Of a DNA stretch of 64,000 nt, positions 12,128-24,681 are shown piece after piece. The stretch is from Lactarius indigo. Lineage: Eukaryota > Basidiomycota > Agaricomycetes > Russulales > Russulaceae. A model generated the notes under the pieces. The model saw only the letters and a list, made by a program, of their open reading frames with translations, did not search any database and had not been told where the DNA came from. Made by a program: the position numbers and the translations under genes. Each line of letters starts with the position of its first letter. Positions within the stretch are counted from its first letter, which is position 1. The stretch spans positions 620,001-684,000 of the forward strand of contig JAFKAC010000009.1 in the NCBI GenBank assembly GCA_025766275.1, read 5' to 3'.

Positions 12128-13357
12128 TTACCGATATGTGATAGTTGGCATGGGCGTATACACCTTTGTTGGATACCTGATCGGGGTCAAAGAAAGCTCG
12201 AACTCGTGCATGGTGAGAACCATGTCGGGATAAAGCTCGGTTTTAGGGTCCTTTTTCGGAGCCATCTCAATGAGTTCGGTAATATTGATGTCGGCCTTCC
12301 CAACGTAGTCGTTCTTTGACATCCTATCCCGGTCGATAACGGTGAGTTGTATAGGAAACGATAGGTCATTTTTGTGCAAGGGGAAGCACAGCTGCTTGTC
12401 CCAGACAGGGTTTCGCGAATGTTGGATGACGTGCGTAACACCGACAATCGTATTGCCAATTGACACTTCCACGAACGGGTCCATATCCCAGCCAATGCGA
12501 ACCACTTGCGAACCGGTCAGCGGCGATACTGTGTTGGAGGACACAGAACAACTCACTGTTGGGCCACTTCGGAAGGTCCTTTGCGCCACAAATCTCAAGC
12601 ACAATGGCGCCAACGGGGGGGGCCAAAATCGATGTGTTGTAGATTTTCCCAAAGTCAAGCGGACCCTTCGAGTTGGGGGGTTGGACAAAGCCGGACTTGA
12701 TGTTCGTAGTTCCGCTCACGGTTGTGGCTCGGCGTGAGGAAACGAGGTTAACGGAGAAGGGCTGAGGAGGGGGATAAGTCCCTATTCTCGTCTTCGATGG
12801 TAAAGTGACGTACCCGATTGTTGGGGTCGTTAAAGGCGATTGCGGTCCCTTTAAACCACTTGTCTACTGGCAACGCGAACTCGCCCAGATAATCGTCCTT
12901 GAACCTGTCTTCGTCCCAGACGACAAACAAGAGCGTACTAAGCTTGTGCAAAAGCGACTTGTAGATCGGGAAGTCGAACGTCGAGTTCTTCGGTTCATAG
13001 TCGGGATTGAGGTTGCACTTGCATACTGGTGTTTGGAATCGTTTCCCCAAGCCAGAGACGATGACGTAGCTATATAAGCAAGAGGAGAGGGAGCCGGAAG
13101 GTCAGTAAAGCAACGCCGGTAAGATAGATAACGTGGACGCACGGATCACTCAGGCCGTTGCTGTCACTGGCCTTCAAGTACCGGCAGGAGAGGATTTGGA
13201 TGCGGAGGATGACGATTGGGGTCTCGCCGGGACAGGGGGAAGAGGTGTCTCCGCTGCCCCAGCGACGTGAGAAGGGGGTGTGTTGCGTCGTATAACTAGG
13301 CTTGGGGATTACGTTTGAAGAGGCCATTGGCGCGGCAGAGAATCTATTGCTGGCCAT
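12128..13357 (-). CDS. Tandem-C2-domain protein C2-2
   Basis: Four exons (13357-13143, 13069-12814, 12761-12557, 12504-12128) keep phase throughout and give 350 residues. After a short Ser/Pro-rich N-terminus (MASNRFSAAPMASSN), the first C2 domain has ILRIQILSCRYLKASDSNG, DPYVIVSGLG and VVWDEDRFKDDYLGEF. A linker (PFSVNLVSSRRATT) leads to the second, with LEICGAKDLPKWPN, IGWDMDPFVEVSIG and VIDRDRMSKNDYVG. The paired aspartates of the calcium loops are kept in both, so calcium-dependent binding to anionic phospholipid is likely. The order and motifs resemble the N-terminal C2 pair of basidiomycete phosphatidylserine decarboxylase 2, but the protein stops after the second C2 and has no decarboxylase. 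It faces D2 head to head, 1.7 kb apart. Confidence 0.82.
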
Positions 13358-15079
13358 GAGTTGATAACGCTTTGAGGGTTCTAAAGTAAGAGTTGTGTGG
13401 GGTTTTTGACGAAGTGGCCAGAGGTTGCGGTGTGGCAACACGAGGCAGACATGAGGCAGATATCTGCTTACTGTACATTACAGTACGCCCACCATGACGG
13501 TGCGGGGCCTAATTTCCTGGCGAACATTAGACTCCGAATGCAGGGTATCAGCTATCCTAGGTTATTCTACATGGGCGCCGCTGATCGAGCGCCAATCGCT
13601 GATCATGAGACCGGGGTAGCCGCCAGCCGTCCGGCGCGTCCCGGTCTCTCGGTCCCACTTTCCCCGGCGTTCCCGGACCGCAGTAAACAGAACATCTCTT
13701 CATGTTCTCGTCTCTGCACGGAGTACCCGACGGTGTTTGGACGAGGGATTTATTCAAGATGCCCTCCACAGCCATCTCGATCCCCATTCACCCCACGGGC
13801 TAAGTCAAGTTGAAGTCAAGCGCTTGATAGCTGTCGGAGTACTTGGCGGCGCCGGGTGCGTGGGGAACCCGAGGATCACAGATAAGACACGTTACACGCC
13901 GGCGTCTTGTTCCCGACTCTCACAGATCGCACGCCCACTTCTCCGGCGCCGGCAACTATGCCTCTTTTTGCACGACCAACCTACCCTGCGAGTCGGCGCC
14001 ACTCCCGCATTACGGCCCGGAAATTTCCGCCCCGAAGCGCGAGCTCTTCTCGTTGCCCGCGGCCTTCATACCCCAACTGCGCATCTGTTCCAACTTTCGA
14101 GCGCGAGCTAACGAGGCGGATTCTCGTAAAAGACCTCACGCAAGTACTCTAGGGGCAGAGTACGATATTCAAGAGGGAGAATTGGGGGAGGCGGTGATTC
14201 TCCGTGAGAGGCTTGGTGAGAGGTGCGTCCCTCTTGGCGTCCCTACCTTTGAGGGCGCGAGGTATCCTGAAACCTCGACACATTTATTGTCGCGTACATA
14301 TATTATCAGCGGTCAGTGAACTTGGTTCATAAATCATAGCCGGCCCGTCCTTGAGGCCTGACACGGAGACGTGACCTGCCTGTGTTGAAGCGGCGGCGTT
14401 TGCATGTGAGTCTAAGGAATACTGTATGAGTGTTCGTTCTCCGCTCATGAGCGTCCATCTGTTCGGCACGTGTACTATGCGTTTCTCCTTGGCTGTGCAC
14501 CAACCGCCCAAGGTAATTACGTAGCGCATTTATGCCCAAGGAGAGATACCACCGTAGAGGAACAGGTGCCCCTTACACATTCAAAGAAACAATCACAACA
14601 TATGCCAGCGCAACCCGTGGCACCACCTAAGTGGTGCAGAGTTCCAGTCATCTCAGACAACGGAGAAAGGTTTTTGGTGGGTAGGAAGACACAAGAGTTG
14701 CCTGATACTCGATTCCCACACTACCCCACTCAGGGTGTGCGCAAAGGCATTTCTACCCTATGATAGCTTGCAGCACACGCACTATAATCCTATCTCCGGC
14801 TATCTGAACCGCAAGTGATAATCAATTACGTACTCGAAAGCAAACCAAAACAAAGGATCCCACAAATATAGTGTACTTGTACTCGTACCCGTCCCAGAAG
14901 GGGCCGTAACTCGACCTGTGTTAGCAAAAACCCTCTGTGTGCTCCTAAGAGCGAATTGACATCGCTCGCTCTCGTCCATTCCCTGCTTGATTCCCTGCAT
15001 TGGTTTGATGGCCTTTCATTTGGCACGTGATTCGCCCTTGCCCGCAGCGCGTGCCCTAGCCGCCCTCACTACTCCCATC
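13358..15079. other. Divergent spacer between C2-2 and D2
   Basis: It separates the two divergent starts and should hold both promoters. The part at 13640-13760 (gtcccactttcc, ctcgtctctgca) recurs upstream of C2-1, C2-3 and C2-4. The block 13970-14110 recurs at 5415-5580 and reads CTTNLPCESAPL in one frame. No gene is recognised. Confidence 0.45.
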
Positions 15080-17488
15080 ATGAGTCCAGTCGTTACTCAG
15101 CAAGAAAAGCCGTCCCAGAACGTGAAGTACGACGATGCCGTTCCAGAGAAGACAACATATAATGATTCCTCTGGGGCTATCTTCTCTATCTATAACACCC
15201 AGGCACAAAAAATGGACGAGGAAAATGTGGAGAATTGGAAGGGAATTGCGGACAGGATCCTCATTTTTGTACGCTTCCACGCTGCACCAACTCCAAGGAT
15301 TGTCATTTTATTCCTTTTTTTGTAGGCTGGCCTCTTCTCGACCACGGTGGCCATTTTCATTGCCATTAGTTACCCGAACTTGCAGCAAGATCCCAACGTC
15401 ATCACCCAGTCTCTCCTCTCACAGATATCCCAACAACTTCCCAACGCATCTGGCAGTGATAACAGTGGAATTTCGAGCCGTAGTTCCTTTGTCCCTCCTC
15501 GGTCGGTAGTATTTATCAACTCGGTCTGGTTCCTCAGCCTCGTGCTCAGCCTCATAAGCGCGCTCTTGGCCACGCTTTTTCAACAATGGGCGCACAGATA
15601 TCTCCACGCGATACGGCGGAACCACGCGCCTCATGTCCGCGCCCATATTCGCGAGTACTTTGCACAAGGCGCGCGCAAGTTCGGCGTCTTCGGACTCGTT
15701 GAGGCGCTTCCTTTGCTCCTCCTCGTATCCGTGCACTTGTTTTTCGCCGGACTCGTCGCCTTTGCATTTCGCGCCAACCACACCGTCGCATATTTTACCG
15801 TCGCAATCGTCGGGTTCTGCGCCCTCTCCTTTATCGCCATCACTCTCATGCCATTCATCTTTAACGACTGTCCTTATTACACGCCCTTGACGTCACTCCT
15901 TTGGTATTCTGCTCAAATAATTCCACTCTCCTTCTTTTCCGTCCTTCACCATGGCGCAAAGCAAATGCACGACCGTTGGGGCACAGTTAGCGATGGGATC
16001 TTGAAAGCGATCCGTGACCGACATGAGTACAAGTCCAAGTCTTTGTCAGAAGGCATGATATCCAAGTTCGAGAGCTCGGCTGAAGGCACTTCAATGGACA
16101 TATACAAAGGGACGCTCGTCCAGACACTTCACTGGCTCAACGAGGACCGCGAGTTGGAGGAATTCGTCGCCGGGATTCCCGGTCTCTGTGAGTCCAACGC
16201 CCTCGCCCCGCGCGACAACGGTGACACACGGCGTACCATTCGTGACGTCCTCGCGGTCTTACCTGGACCAACGAACTTTCAGGTGTCGCTCCCATGGAGC
16301 ATCACTCAGCTGGCACAACGCGCTTTCACAAGTCATTTACCGAAATCCGTCCAGCAACGAAGAACTCGGGCCTGCTTGAGGGCACTCTATTACATTCCTG
16401 GCGCGATTCGCGACGTACTTGCACCGTATGCTGCTGGGAGACACTATTGCCTAGAGATCTTACCATTACTGAACACACCAGAATCGCTGGAGATCATTGA
16501 GGAATTGTGGGACACGCCCAATGACGACGTCGCGTTATCGGTTCGGTGTGCCGCGGCGGTGGTCGCCGCATTCATGATCACTCCCCCTCGTCTTGCGCTT
16601 GACAATTTCGTAGCTCCCGACGTCAGTTTCATCTGGGATGACAACACCGGCAAGCAGTTCCTGGCCAACCGACTCAGAGTTGGCGTCGACGCGGATAGCG
16701 ACGTCGTCCCCGAATACCACCCCCGCAGTGACAGTGCGCGGCTGCGGAACATCGTACGCTTCCTCACGGATATCAATGGCACTCTACGGTATATCAACAC
16801 GCAGTGGTGGACGTCCGATAACGCAGACTCGATCCGCAGGGAGCGCCGGAGACTATTCGATGCGCGTCATACGGAAGAATATCGTATCGGTCGCGGCACG
16901 TTTGACCAGCAAGGTGACCGGGCGTCACCCGCGTTCGTGCCTGCCGCGCAACAAGACCTCATCACAATCACTCTGGAGATACTGGCGCGAGATCCTGTCG
17001 CGAATGCCGCGACGTCGCAGCGCGACGCATTCCGTGAAGCATGTATGCAGCTCGCGCAGGCAGCGTCGACACAGGCTCGGGCACAAGCGCTTTCTCAGAC
17101 GCAGGGACGCACGCGGGTACTATCAGAGTTCATGCTCGAGACTCTGGCTCGGACACAGGCGCAAGCTGCGGACAGTATTGAGGTGGTCAAACGCGCATTG
17201 GAACCCGTGGCGCAGAGCCTGAGGTCGCAGATGAACGACACGCCGAGACCATACGGTGATCTTCCTCCGTCTCAAGTCCTTGAACAGCAAGTCGTACCGG
17301 CCACCGCGCCGACAATCCTTCCCGATGATGGGTCCGTCCCGGCGCATGTTGGATCTGCTCAAAATTTGTCGCCTCCGCCAATTGACGCCATTGACCCTTT
17401 GCAACATCCGGTGTCGCCACCTTTAGCGGGGGGTGCGCCTGCTATTGGGGAGATGAAGCACTCAAATTTGGCGGATGCGCTTGTGTGA
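15080..17488 (+). CDS. DUF6535 membrane protein D2 (type B)
   Basis: Exons 15080-15268 and 15326-17488 are joined by a 57-base intron ending tttttttgtag; the product is 783 residues. The exon 1 signature is SGAIFSIYNTQAQKMDEEN and VENWKGIADRILIF, which defines type B with D4. Exon 2 begins AGLFSTTVAIFIAIS and has the usual helices and LFQQWAHRYLH. A soluble region includes EDRELEEFVAGIPGLCE and ACLRALYYIPGAIRDVLAP. The last 100 residues are Ala/Gln- then Pro-rich. The ATG used is the one nearest the signature; an upstream in-frame ATG at 15008 would add 24 residues. Partner of the intact C2-2, so this pair is complete. Sequence downstream of the stop (to about 18140) is duplicated after the dead DUF6535 copy at 42565-44137. 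Confidence 0.87.
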
Positions 17489-18279
17489 TATGTTCAAGTC
17501 CCAGGTTTCTAACTGCACACACACGCGTTGGTACGCAACCTTTTTTTTTTTTTTTCTTTGCTTTCTTGTTTCACTTCCAATTCTTCAACACATGCATGCG
17601 ACTCGCCATATCCTCACTTAAAAAGTACATCTTACGTGGTCTTCAAGAACACTTTCATACCCTTGTTGTATCGTGTCATCCTCACTCGCACTGGTCCCAG
17701 TTTTCAATATAAATGTTGATGACCACGAGGAAGAGTCCATATTCGCTGTCGCATCGGCGCAATGGCGGTGGGCAGCGATGACGACGACGACGGTAGTGTG
17801 GTCCATTGTGTACACAGGGTCTGGCTCGTGATGGGGGAGTACGCGCATCAGTTGAGCTCGGCGTAGAGGCAGACCACGGTGAGAAAGGGGACACGAGGGT
17901 ATCTTTTGGAATAAGGTCGCGCCGTGCACGTACCGCGCGAGGATATGTTGTTGGACGTTGTCGCTGGGCGCGATGTCAAGGAAACGGTACAGAAGATGTG
18001 GAGAGCGGAAGGCTGCGCGGTCGCGTTACGAATTGGTACACACGCTCGCATTGGGTTGGATGCGGCGGGGCGGAAATTGGGCGACCGGATTGAGACCCCT
18101 TCAACCTGGCAGTAGTCGCTTTTTGGATCAGTTTATTCCGAATTAGATGCATGAGATGGTCATTGCTAATCTTACAGTAGCCTGAGCTAATAGTATAGTT
18201 ACGACATGCACGTACAGTATCGTGTCGAGACAAATAATTTCGCCAGTCACTGGCAACAGAAGCATGAGAAAACGACAAT
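17489..18279. repeat. Segment duplicated at 44138-44870
   Basis: From the stop of D2 onward the sequence aligns with that following 44137: the tail with gcacac and acgcgttg, then tacccttgtt, cggcgcaatg and acgctcgcattg. It contains a run of 15 T at 17541-17555. A minus-strand frame here (17618-17929) shares MHGATLF with one at 44563-44841, which hints at an old gene. No domain is recognised and neither copy is open over a useful length. Confidence 0.6.
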
Positions 18280-18657
18280 AAGAACCAGAGAAAACCAGAC
18301 TAGGGCATAACCAAGAAGTTGGCAAGAACCGAAATAATAGGTAACTTCGACCCCTGGTTGTTTCTACGCCGCTTGAAGGAAAGCCGGCTGCGGGCACACA
18401 GTGACTCGGTAAGGATGAGATACAACCCTGTGAAGAATGCAAAACCCAAGCTAAGGACAACAGATCATGGGTGAATTAGCTGTGTGAAGTAGTAGTCAGA
18501 TATCCCGACTCCAAAGAAATTCGAAGACATTGGGGAGATAGGAGCGTAGAGGCCACCCGCGTAGGATCCGGAGGACCGCCTTGGCATTCCGTAGCGACCG
18601 TTGTTGCAAGGTGAACGCGGTCACTGTGTCAGGACTACGTGAACCACTGGGCCCTAG
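18280..18657 (-). pseudogene. Truncated copy of the membrane protein gene at 45617-46583
   Basis: Bases 18361-18657 align with 45628-45903, the 3' part of exon 2 of the intact gene (shared stretches include ggatccggagga and ggaactacgt-like ends). The C-terminal motif FPSSGVETT corresponds to FPSTSSGVETIPV. The frame is broken by indels and the copy ends abruptly at 18657, where a DUF6535 3' fragment begins. It is clearly dead. Confidence 0.7.
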
Positions 18658-18990
18658 CACAGACGCACTGGCAAGCTGCGGACAGTATTGAGGTGGTCAA
18701 CCGCCCGCTGCATCCCGTAGCGCAGAGCCTTTGGTCGTAGAAACGACACCCCGACGCCATCGCATGATGGTCCATGAGCGACAGGTCCGAGTCGTGTCTG
18801 CCACCGCACCGACAATGGGACATTCCCTGGGCATGTTAGAAATGCCCAAAGGTCGTCGCCTCTGCCGATTCGAGCTATTCCCACTTTGCAATATTCATCG
18901 TCGTGTTCTGCGTAGCGTGAGGCGGGGGAGTTGGGCCATTCGTCTGCGTCACGGCGACGTGCTCGAGTCCCAGGCATGGAGGAACAAAGG
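18658..18990 (+). pseudogene. 3' fragment of a DUF6535 gene
   Basis: It starts with gcaagctgcggacagtattg, identical to D2 near 17162, and follows the D2/D4 C-terminal region to the end of the gene (gggagttgggccattc, ctcgagtcccaggc). It has an in-frame stop and indels. Only about the last 110 codons are represented, and it abuts the membrane-protein fragment directly. Confidence 0.75.
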
Positions 18991-20285
18991 TTTGCTTCAA
19001 ATTGTATTGGTCACACGACAGCCGATCATGTGCGAGGTACAGACCTTTTTGGTGTAAAGGTCAGGCGATAGGGGTGATCCGGCTAAATAAGGCCGGTCAG
19101 GTGATAGGTTTCGAAGGGCCGGTTCAGTTGGCGACGAGAATAGTCGAAAGATGATAGAAGACGAGCGAAGATGGGCAAGGCGAAGCAAAGTTCGCTTTGG
19201 AGAGGACTAAGAGGCACACGAGAGGGAAAGGGAACACAACTGGATCATATTTCGAGTACATACGAGCGCGTTTTTATACAATTTAGAAACGTTTTTAACA
19301 GAAATAAAAGTGAAGTAAAGTAAAGGAATACAAATACGCACGGGCCTTTGAAGGCATGAAACAGGAGTAGAATACGAGACGAAGCTGTGTCGAGAAAGGA
19401 GCAGAGAAGAGGGGCGCGAGACCTGTATGAATCTGGAGATGTTTGAGTCGAAATGAATACGGAGATAATGAATCTTGAACGGCCGCGTATAACCGCGGGG
19501 GTGTTGTTTTGTGTGGATTCAAGTCGGCCGGGTCGAGCGTGCCGAAATGCAACACTTTTTGTCGCAGGTAAGATGGCGCCTGGTCCCAATTATGCAAGAT
19601 CCTATTAGAATCGGGGTTATTTCGAAAACGTCAAATCGACAGAAAGGCGGGGCTAGCAGGAATCAGGATATCGAGTTTGACAGGATGCACGTGATCGACC
19701 AACTGGAGTACAATGCAGACCTCCTTGTCACTGTCTTCATATCCTTCCCCAAGCGCAGCAAAGCTCGCAACATTGTACATTCAGTTCCGGTCACCAATGG
19801 TGAGTTGGCTACTCACCGCTCGCCTGTGCAAAAGGCCTTGCGAACGAGTCGATCTATGAGGTGCCATACACAGCGTTGGCCGACACCTTCGCGAGTCCAT
19901 TACCATGCTGCACCTTCACGCTCACTGTAGTGTTGACTGCAGAATGTGCATCGTCGCGATGCTTGATGGCCACAAGGATGGAATAGTGAAGTTACGCATG
20001 CGACGCGCCGGGGGCGGCTTGTAGTGGCGCAGCGCTCCGTTAGCTGATACGAGAATTTCTACTCTTGTTCCGGTGAGGAGCGCACGTCGTAGATGTTAAC
20101 CTCTCCAGTCCTCACGCTTTGACTGATAATTCGATAATTGCTTGTTCCGAGGCGCCGTGGCGGCGCACACGTGCGAGGGCACGAGTCAATCATCTCAGCG
20201 GGTAGCGTCAAGTCTGGAGACTTGCTCTCGACGTAAGGTTGTCAGTGTCAAACTCCTTGCCCCACCTGTTTCCATCCCATCTCAT
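18991..20285. other. Spacer with decayed block
   Basis: AT-rich at 19240-19500, with no supported gene. The block 19650-20100 (aatcaggatatcgagtttga, then accaatggtgag) recurs at 35740-36100 and, in part, at 3690-3950. Part of it reads QDIEFDRMHVIDQLEYN and then LANESIYE, but the two parts lie in different frames. Confidence 0.5.
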
Positions 20286-20289
20286 CTCA

Positions 20290-21450
20290 TTGATAACCGG
20301 CACTACGCACAGGAGCATTAGTCCTCGTCGCCCTACATTCAAGTGAGGCGCCACGGAGCTCACCGGAATGTGATAATCCATACACCCGCTTTCGTTTCTT
20401 GGTCGGGGTCAGAGGAAGATAGAACTCGCGCACGGTTGATAAGTTGTCAGGACAAAGCCCGATGTCAAAATCTTTCTTCCAAACTCTCAACGAGAGTGAC
20501 GACTTTCATCTCTGGCTCACCGGCGTAGTCGTGAACTCACCCTGGTCGATAACGGTGAGCCGTATAGGGAGGGGTCGCAAAACAGGTCATGCTCTGGCAC
20601 GTGGAAGAGCGGCTACTCATCTCAGACCGGTGATAGAGCGCCGGTAAGAGGAGATAGCCTGTGAGGACGGCGAGAAGAATGAAGGCGCAGTCAGCAGGGT
20701 CTGAATCTAGCGCGCTGATATGGAACAACTGTCAGTGAGTTTCGCCATTGTCGAAAGACGCAAGTAATTGCCGGTGGGACAACCTCGTTTCCAGTTGACA
20801 CTTCCATGAAATGATCCATATCCATGTAAATCACTTGCGAGCTGGTCAGCGGCGTTGAGGTCGTACATCTCACTGTTGAGTTAAGGTTTGATGTTTGCAG
20901 GCAGCCCGGCGTCAGCCAGAATAGGCTATATACCCTTGCTGTAATCCTGGGAGGGGTCAGACACCGCTAGAAATAGTTCGAACTTGTGCGTAGTGGGTAT
21001 GTAATTGGGATAAAAGTCCAATATCAAACTTCTTCAGATCATTCGTAATGGTGTTAGAGAGGCAGTCGTCATCCGAGCCATCCTGAGGTGGTCGGAAGTA
21101 GCAGGTTGGATAGGGAGCGACAGGCCATCTGAGTCCTTGTGAACATGGAAGAGTAGTCGCTTGCTTTTCAAAAATGGGGTTTCGCAGCATACGATGATCT
21201 CTTCGCCAAATGACACTTCCATGAAATGGCCATTTTCCCAGAACCTCGGCGCAGGCACGATGTCTGGGAAGAGGAAGGGAGCCGCACAGGACGGAGGGTC
21301 ATGCTGGTATGTGATACATGCACTCGCATTGGGGACACAACGGGCGCAGGTGAGGGGGATAAGACGGAGGTCCTTACTGTAGGGTGCTAAGTTACTGCCA
21401 CCAGAGGCGGGCAAGGAGGTGAGTTTTCGTTCCGATACATACACGATGCT
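20290..21450 (-). pseudogene. Decayed C2 locus facing D3
   Basis: Two broken copies of the second C2 domain are present. One runs from about 20880 down to 20370 (MDMDHFMEVSTGNEVV, then the C-terminal end near ttggtcggggtcagagg). The other lies at about 21260-20960 (GHFMEVSFGEE, KRLLFHVHKD). Stops and deletions interrupt both and no first C2 domain is left. The DPF of the calcium loop has become DHF or is lost. Sequence upstream of about 21260 (tctgggaagaggaaggg) is shared with the dead C2 locus at 36290-36700. Confidence 0.65.
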
Positions 21451-22379
21451 TGAAAGCTTGAGCCCTGAGATTCCAGGAACAATACCTCATGTCCCACGCA
21501 GGGCACCTTCATACGTTGGCCCCAGATGTGAAAACTCCTACAAAGGAGACCTGGTCGCGTATTTTTAGAACTGGCTATCTGGTCGATCATCGATCACCCA
21601 TCTGAAGTGGCGTCACATTCAGTCTCCGCTCGAAGACCGCTGGGTGATCTTCCGGTGAAAGTGATGGTTTCACGCGGTGCCACTGGCAGCGCTGGGTCTT
21701 CTTTTTCTGGGAAAATCCTGGTCCCTGATGGGCACGAGGTTTACAACCAAACCCCGCCAGCGCCAGAACTGAGCGCTGAGTCCTCTCCAAAGCATTTCGG
21801 GCTAACATGGAGGAAGCGTATGAATACTTGGTTTTTCAAGTGGTTTTTGCTTGGTTTAACGTGACAAGATGTGAAATATGGCCCATGCCAAGACGACTTC
21901 GCTGACTAGGTGCCAATGTGGCTGGGGCCAATACGGGAACCACCGCCATGTGATCGCTGATGCAAGCAAGCAATATACTAGGCACCGTGATGGCGCAAAC
22001 CATCTCCTATTTCTGTTCTTGATAAATGGGGAAAGTGCGCCGTGAAAGTGCATGGGATGGGTTCGGTTTATTTTGTCACATCTGATTTCCATGTGGTCCA
22101 GAGATGCTTACCACCGTGACAGTGACACAACTGTCAACAGAATAGAGATAAACTTGGAGACAAGAGAGGTCAGATGCGCTCTTCACTGTGGGCATTTCAC
22201 TTGCAGAAATTCATCCAATCAGAATTGAGGGATGGACTGAAGTAAGCAATTGAGTTGGAATATACTGTGAAACAGCTTTGACAGGATGCGCAATGCAAAC
22301 TATGCAGCCGCAATAGATGCACCCAGTATAGGTCGATCTTCATTTACCCTCATGCGGGCTTCATGAGACAATTTGATAA
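21451..22379. other. Spacer upstream of D3
   Basis: No gene is supported. The stretch 21600-21760 (cattcagtctccgc, tggtttcacgcggtgcca, gatgggcacgaggtttac) recurs at 31900-32020 and 36930-37080. The stretch 21860-22090 recurs at 37220-37410. Confidence 0.5.
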
Positions 22380-22451
22380 GGAGCGCTTGATGCAGTGCAT
22401 TAAATCCTTGTTTGCAAATTTCTGCTTGTGCCCCCCCCACACATTGTCACC
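22380..22451 (+). promoter_or_regulatory. Conserved 5' block of type-A DUF6535 genes
   Basis: gagcgcttgatgca, followed by attaaat and then cacattgtcacc just before the ATG. The same arrangement precedes D5 (37638-37709) and, more diverged, D1 (8055-8144). Conservation next to three intact genes suggests a core promoter or 5' UTR; the type-B genes lack it. Confidence 0.45.
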
Positions 22452-24681
22452 ATGACCGCCAGTACCCAGAAACAAACCCCGTCACAGAACGCATGCTGTT
22501 GTACCACAAATCTGAAGGAAACCACTTACAGTGACTCTTCTGGAGTCATCTTCTCTATGTATATCGACCGTGCCGAAAGGTTTGACGACGAAAACGTGGA
22601 GAATTGGAAAGAGGGTGCAAGTAGCATCCTCGTTTTTGTACGCTTCCACCCCACCCTCGTACACTTACAACTTCTCATGCCTCTCACGCTTTCCACCGCA
22701 GACTGGCATTTTCTCTGCTACTGTCGCCGCGTTTATTGCCATGAGCTACCCGCTCTTGCAGCAAGATCCCAACGCACCCACCACCCAGTCCCTCCTTATA
22801 AAGATATCTCAACAACTTGCCAATCCCAACGGTACTATTCCCCCTGCGAGTCCGTTCGACCAAAGTTCCTTCTCACCCTCCGCTTCCGTGGTATTCGTCA
22901 ACTCAGTCTGGTTCCTCAGCCTTGTGCTCAGTCTCACATGCGCCCTCATTGCTACACTCTTGCAACAATGGGCCCGCAGATATCTCCAGATGATTAAACG
23001 AAATCACCCACCTCATGACCGTGCTCATATTCGAGAGTACTTTTCCCGGGGTGCGCGCCGGTTCCGCATCTTCGCTCTTGTTGAAGCGCTGCCTTTCCTC
23101 CTTCTCATATCCGTGCTCCTGTTCTTCGGTGGACTGGTCGCCTTTGCCTTCCTTGCCAATCGCACCGCTGCATGTATCACCGCCGCGATCGTCGGATTCT
23201 GTATCCTCTCGTATGTCGCCCTCACTCTCATGCCACTCATATATCACGATTGTCCCTATCACACACCTTTTACGTCCCTCATTTGGTACACCACTCGATT
23301 CATCCCACTCTCCTGCATTTCATTGGCCTATCGTGTCACAGAAAAATGGTACCGCAGTTGGGGAGGTTCAGACAAAAAGCGGATTGTTGAATCACTCCGT
23401 AAGCGGCAACAGAAATGGGCCAAGTCCTTTTCGGATGGCAGGATATCCAGCCTCGAGAGCTCGGCCCGGGCTATACTCCCTTCGATGGACATATACAAAA
23501 AGACGCTCGTCCGGACACTCAATTGGCTCACCGAGGACCGCGAGTTGGAGAAATTTGTCGACGGGATCCCCGGGCTGTACGAGTCCGAAGCCCTCGCCAC
23601 CATGACACGCGATAATGGTGACGCACAACGTGTTACCATTCGTGGCGTTCTTGCGGACTTACCTGGACCAACGAGCTTTCATCCGTCGCTTCCGTGGAGC
23701 ATCGTTCAGCTAGCACATCGGGCCTTCACGAGCAAGCTTCCAGAATCTGACCGTCATGCGAGAACTCGGGCGTGCTTGAAGGCACTCTACTACATTCCTG
23801 GCGCGATTCGCGACGTACTCGCACCGTACGCCGTGGAAGAAAACCATTCCTCGAAGATCCTTCCGCTTCTGAATTCCCCAGAGTCGCTGGAGGTCATTAA
23901 CGAGTTACAGGACATGTCCAATGACGACTTCACAATACCTACTCGGTGTGTCGCGGCGGTGGTCGCCGCGTACATGATCACCCCATCGCCTCCCATATCT
24001 CCCAACGACTTTTTCATCGGAGGTCACGAATCTGGCCAGGAGTTCCTGAGTAAGCGACTCGGTGTCGACGCCAATGCCAACGGTGGTGCCAATGCCAATG
24101 GCGGCGCCAATGCCAACGACGGCGCCAATGCCAACAGCGGCGCCAATCCTACACACCGCCACCGCCGCGACGGCGCGCGGCTGCAGAATATCGTGCGCTT
24201 CCTCAAGGACATCCAGGACACGCTAGGAGAACTAAACAAGCAATGGTGGACGTCCAAGGATAGTGAATTTATCCGCAGGGAGCATACGGAGCTCGTTGCG
24301 GGGCGTGACGCTCATATGGAAGAGTACCGCACCAGCCCTGGCAAGTTGGACCAGCGACCAGAAGGCAACCGGAAGTCGCAGGCGTTCGTTCCCGCTGCAA
24401 AACTGGGCCTCATCACGCTCACTCTCAATATATTGGTGCGCGATCCCGTCACGGACGTTACGAAGTCGCAGAGCGAGGCACTCTGGGACGCATATAGGAA
24501 GTTCAAGAATGTGGCGTTCATACAGGCGAAGGAAAGTGTAAATGAACAGCGCCTGGCACCGCGGACTTGGATAGAAGCGCAAGCCACGGACGGTTTCCAG
24601 ACGGTCGAGGATGCACTGAGGAGGCTTTTTCCACAGACAAACACAGTGCAAGCTGCCGATCACGTCTCCATCGAATTGTAG
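22452..24681 (+). CDS. DUF6535 membrane protein D3 (type A)
   Basis: Exons 22452-22637 and 22702-24681 are joined by a 64-base intron; the product is 721 residues. Exon 1 has SGVIFSMYIDRAERFDDEN and VENWKEGASSILVF. Exon 2 starts TGIFSATVAAFIAMSYPLLQ, keeps the helix pairs and LLQQWARRYLQMIKRN, and has the soluble region with EDRELEKFVDGIPGLYE and ACLKALYYIPGAIRDVLAP. It is the shortest of the five: the C-terminal tail is cut by a stop at 24679-24681, while sequence downstream (24682-24800) still aligns with the longer D5 tail. It carries an 18-base minisatellite in the coding region. Its C2 partner is decayed. Confidence 0.87.
24070..24147 (+). repeat. Coding minisatellite in D3
   Basis: Four 18-base units of the form GCCAATGCCAACGGTGGT, plus a partial fifth, encode repeats of ANANGG, ANANDG and ANANSG. 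D1, D2, D4 and D5 have at most one such unit at this place (D5 has DADADGGAN), so it expanded in D3 only. The units differ mostly at third positions and in one Gly codon. Confidence 0.9.
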
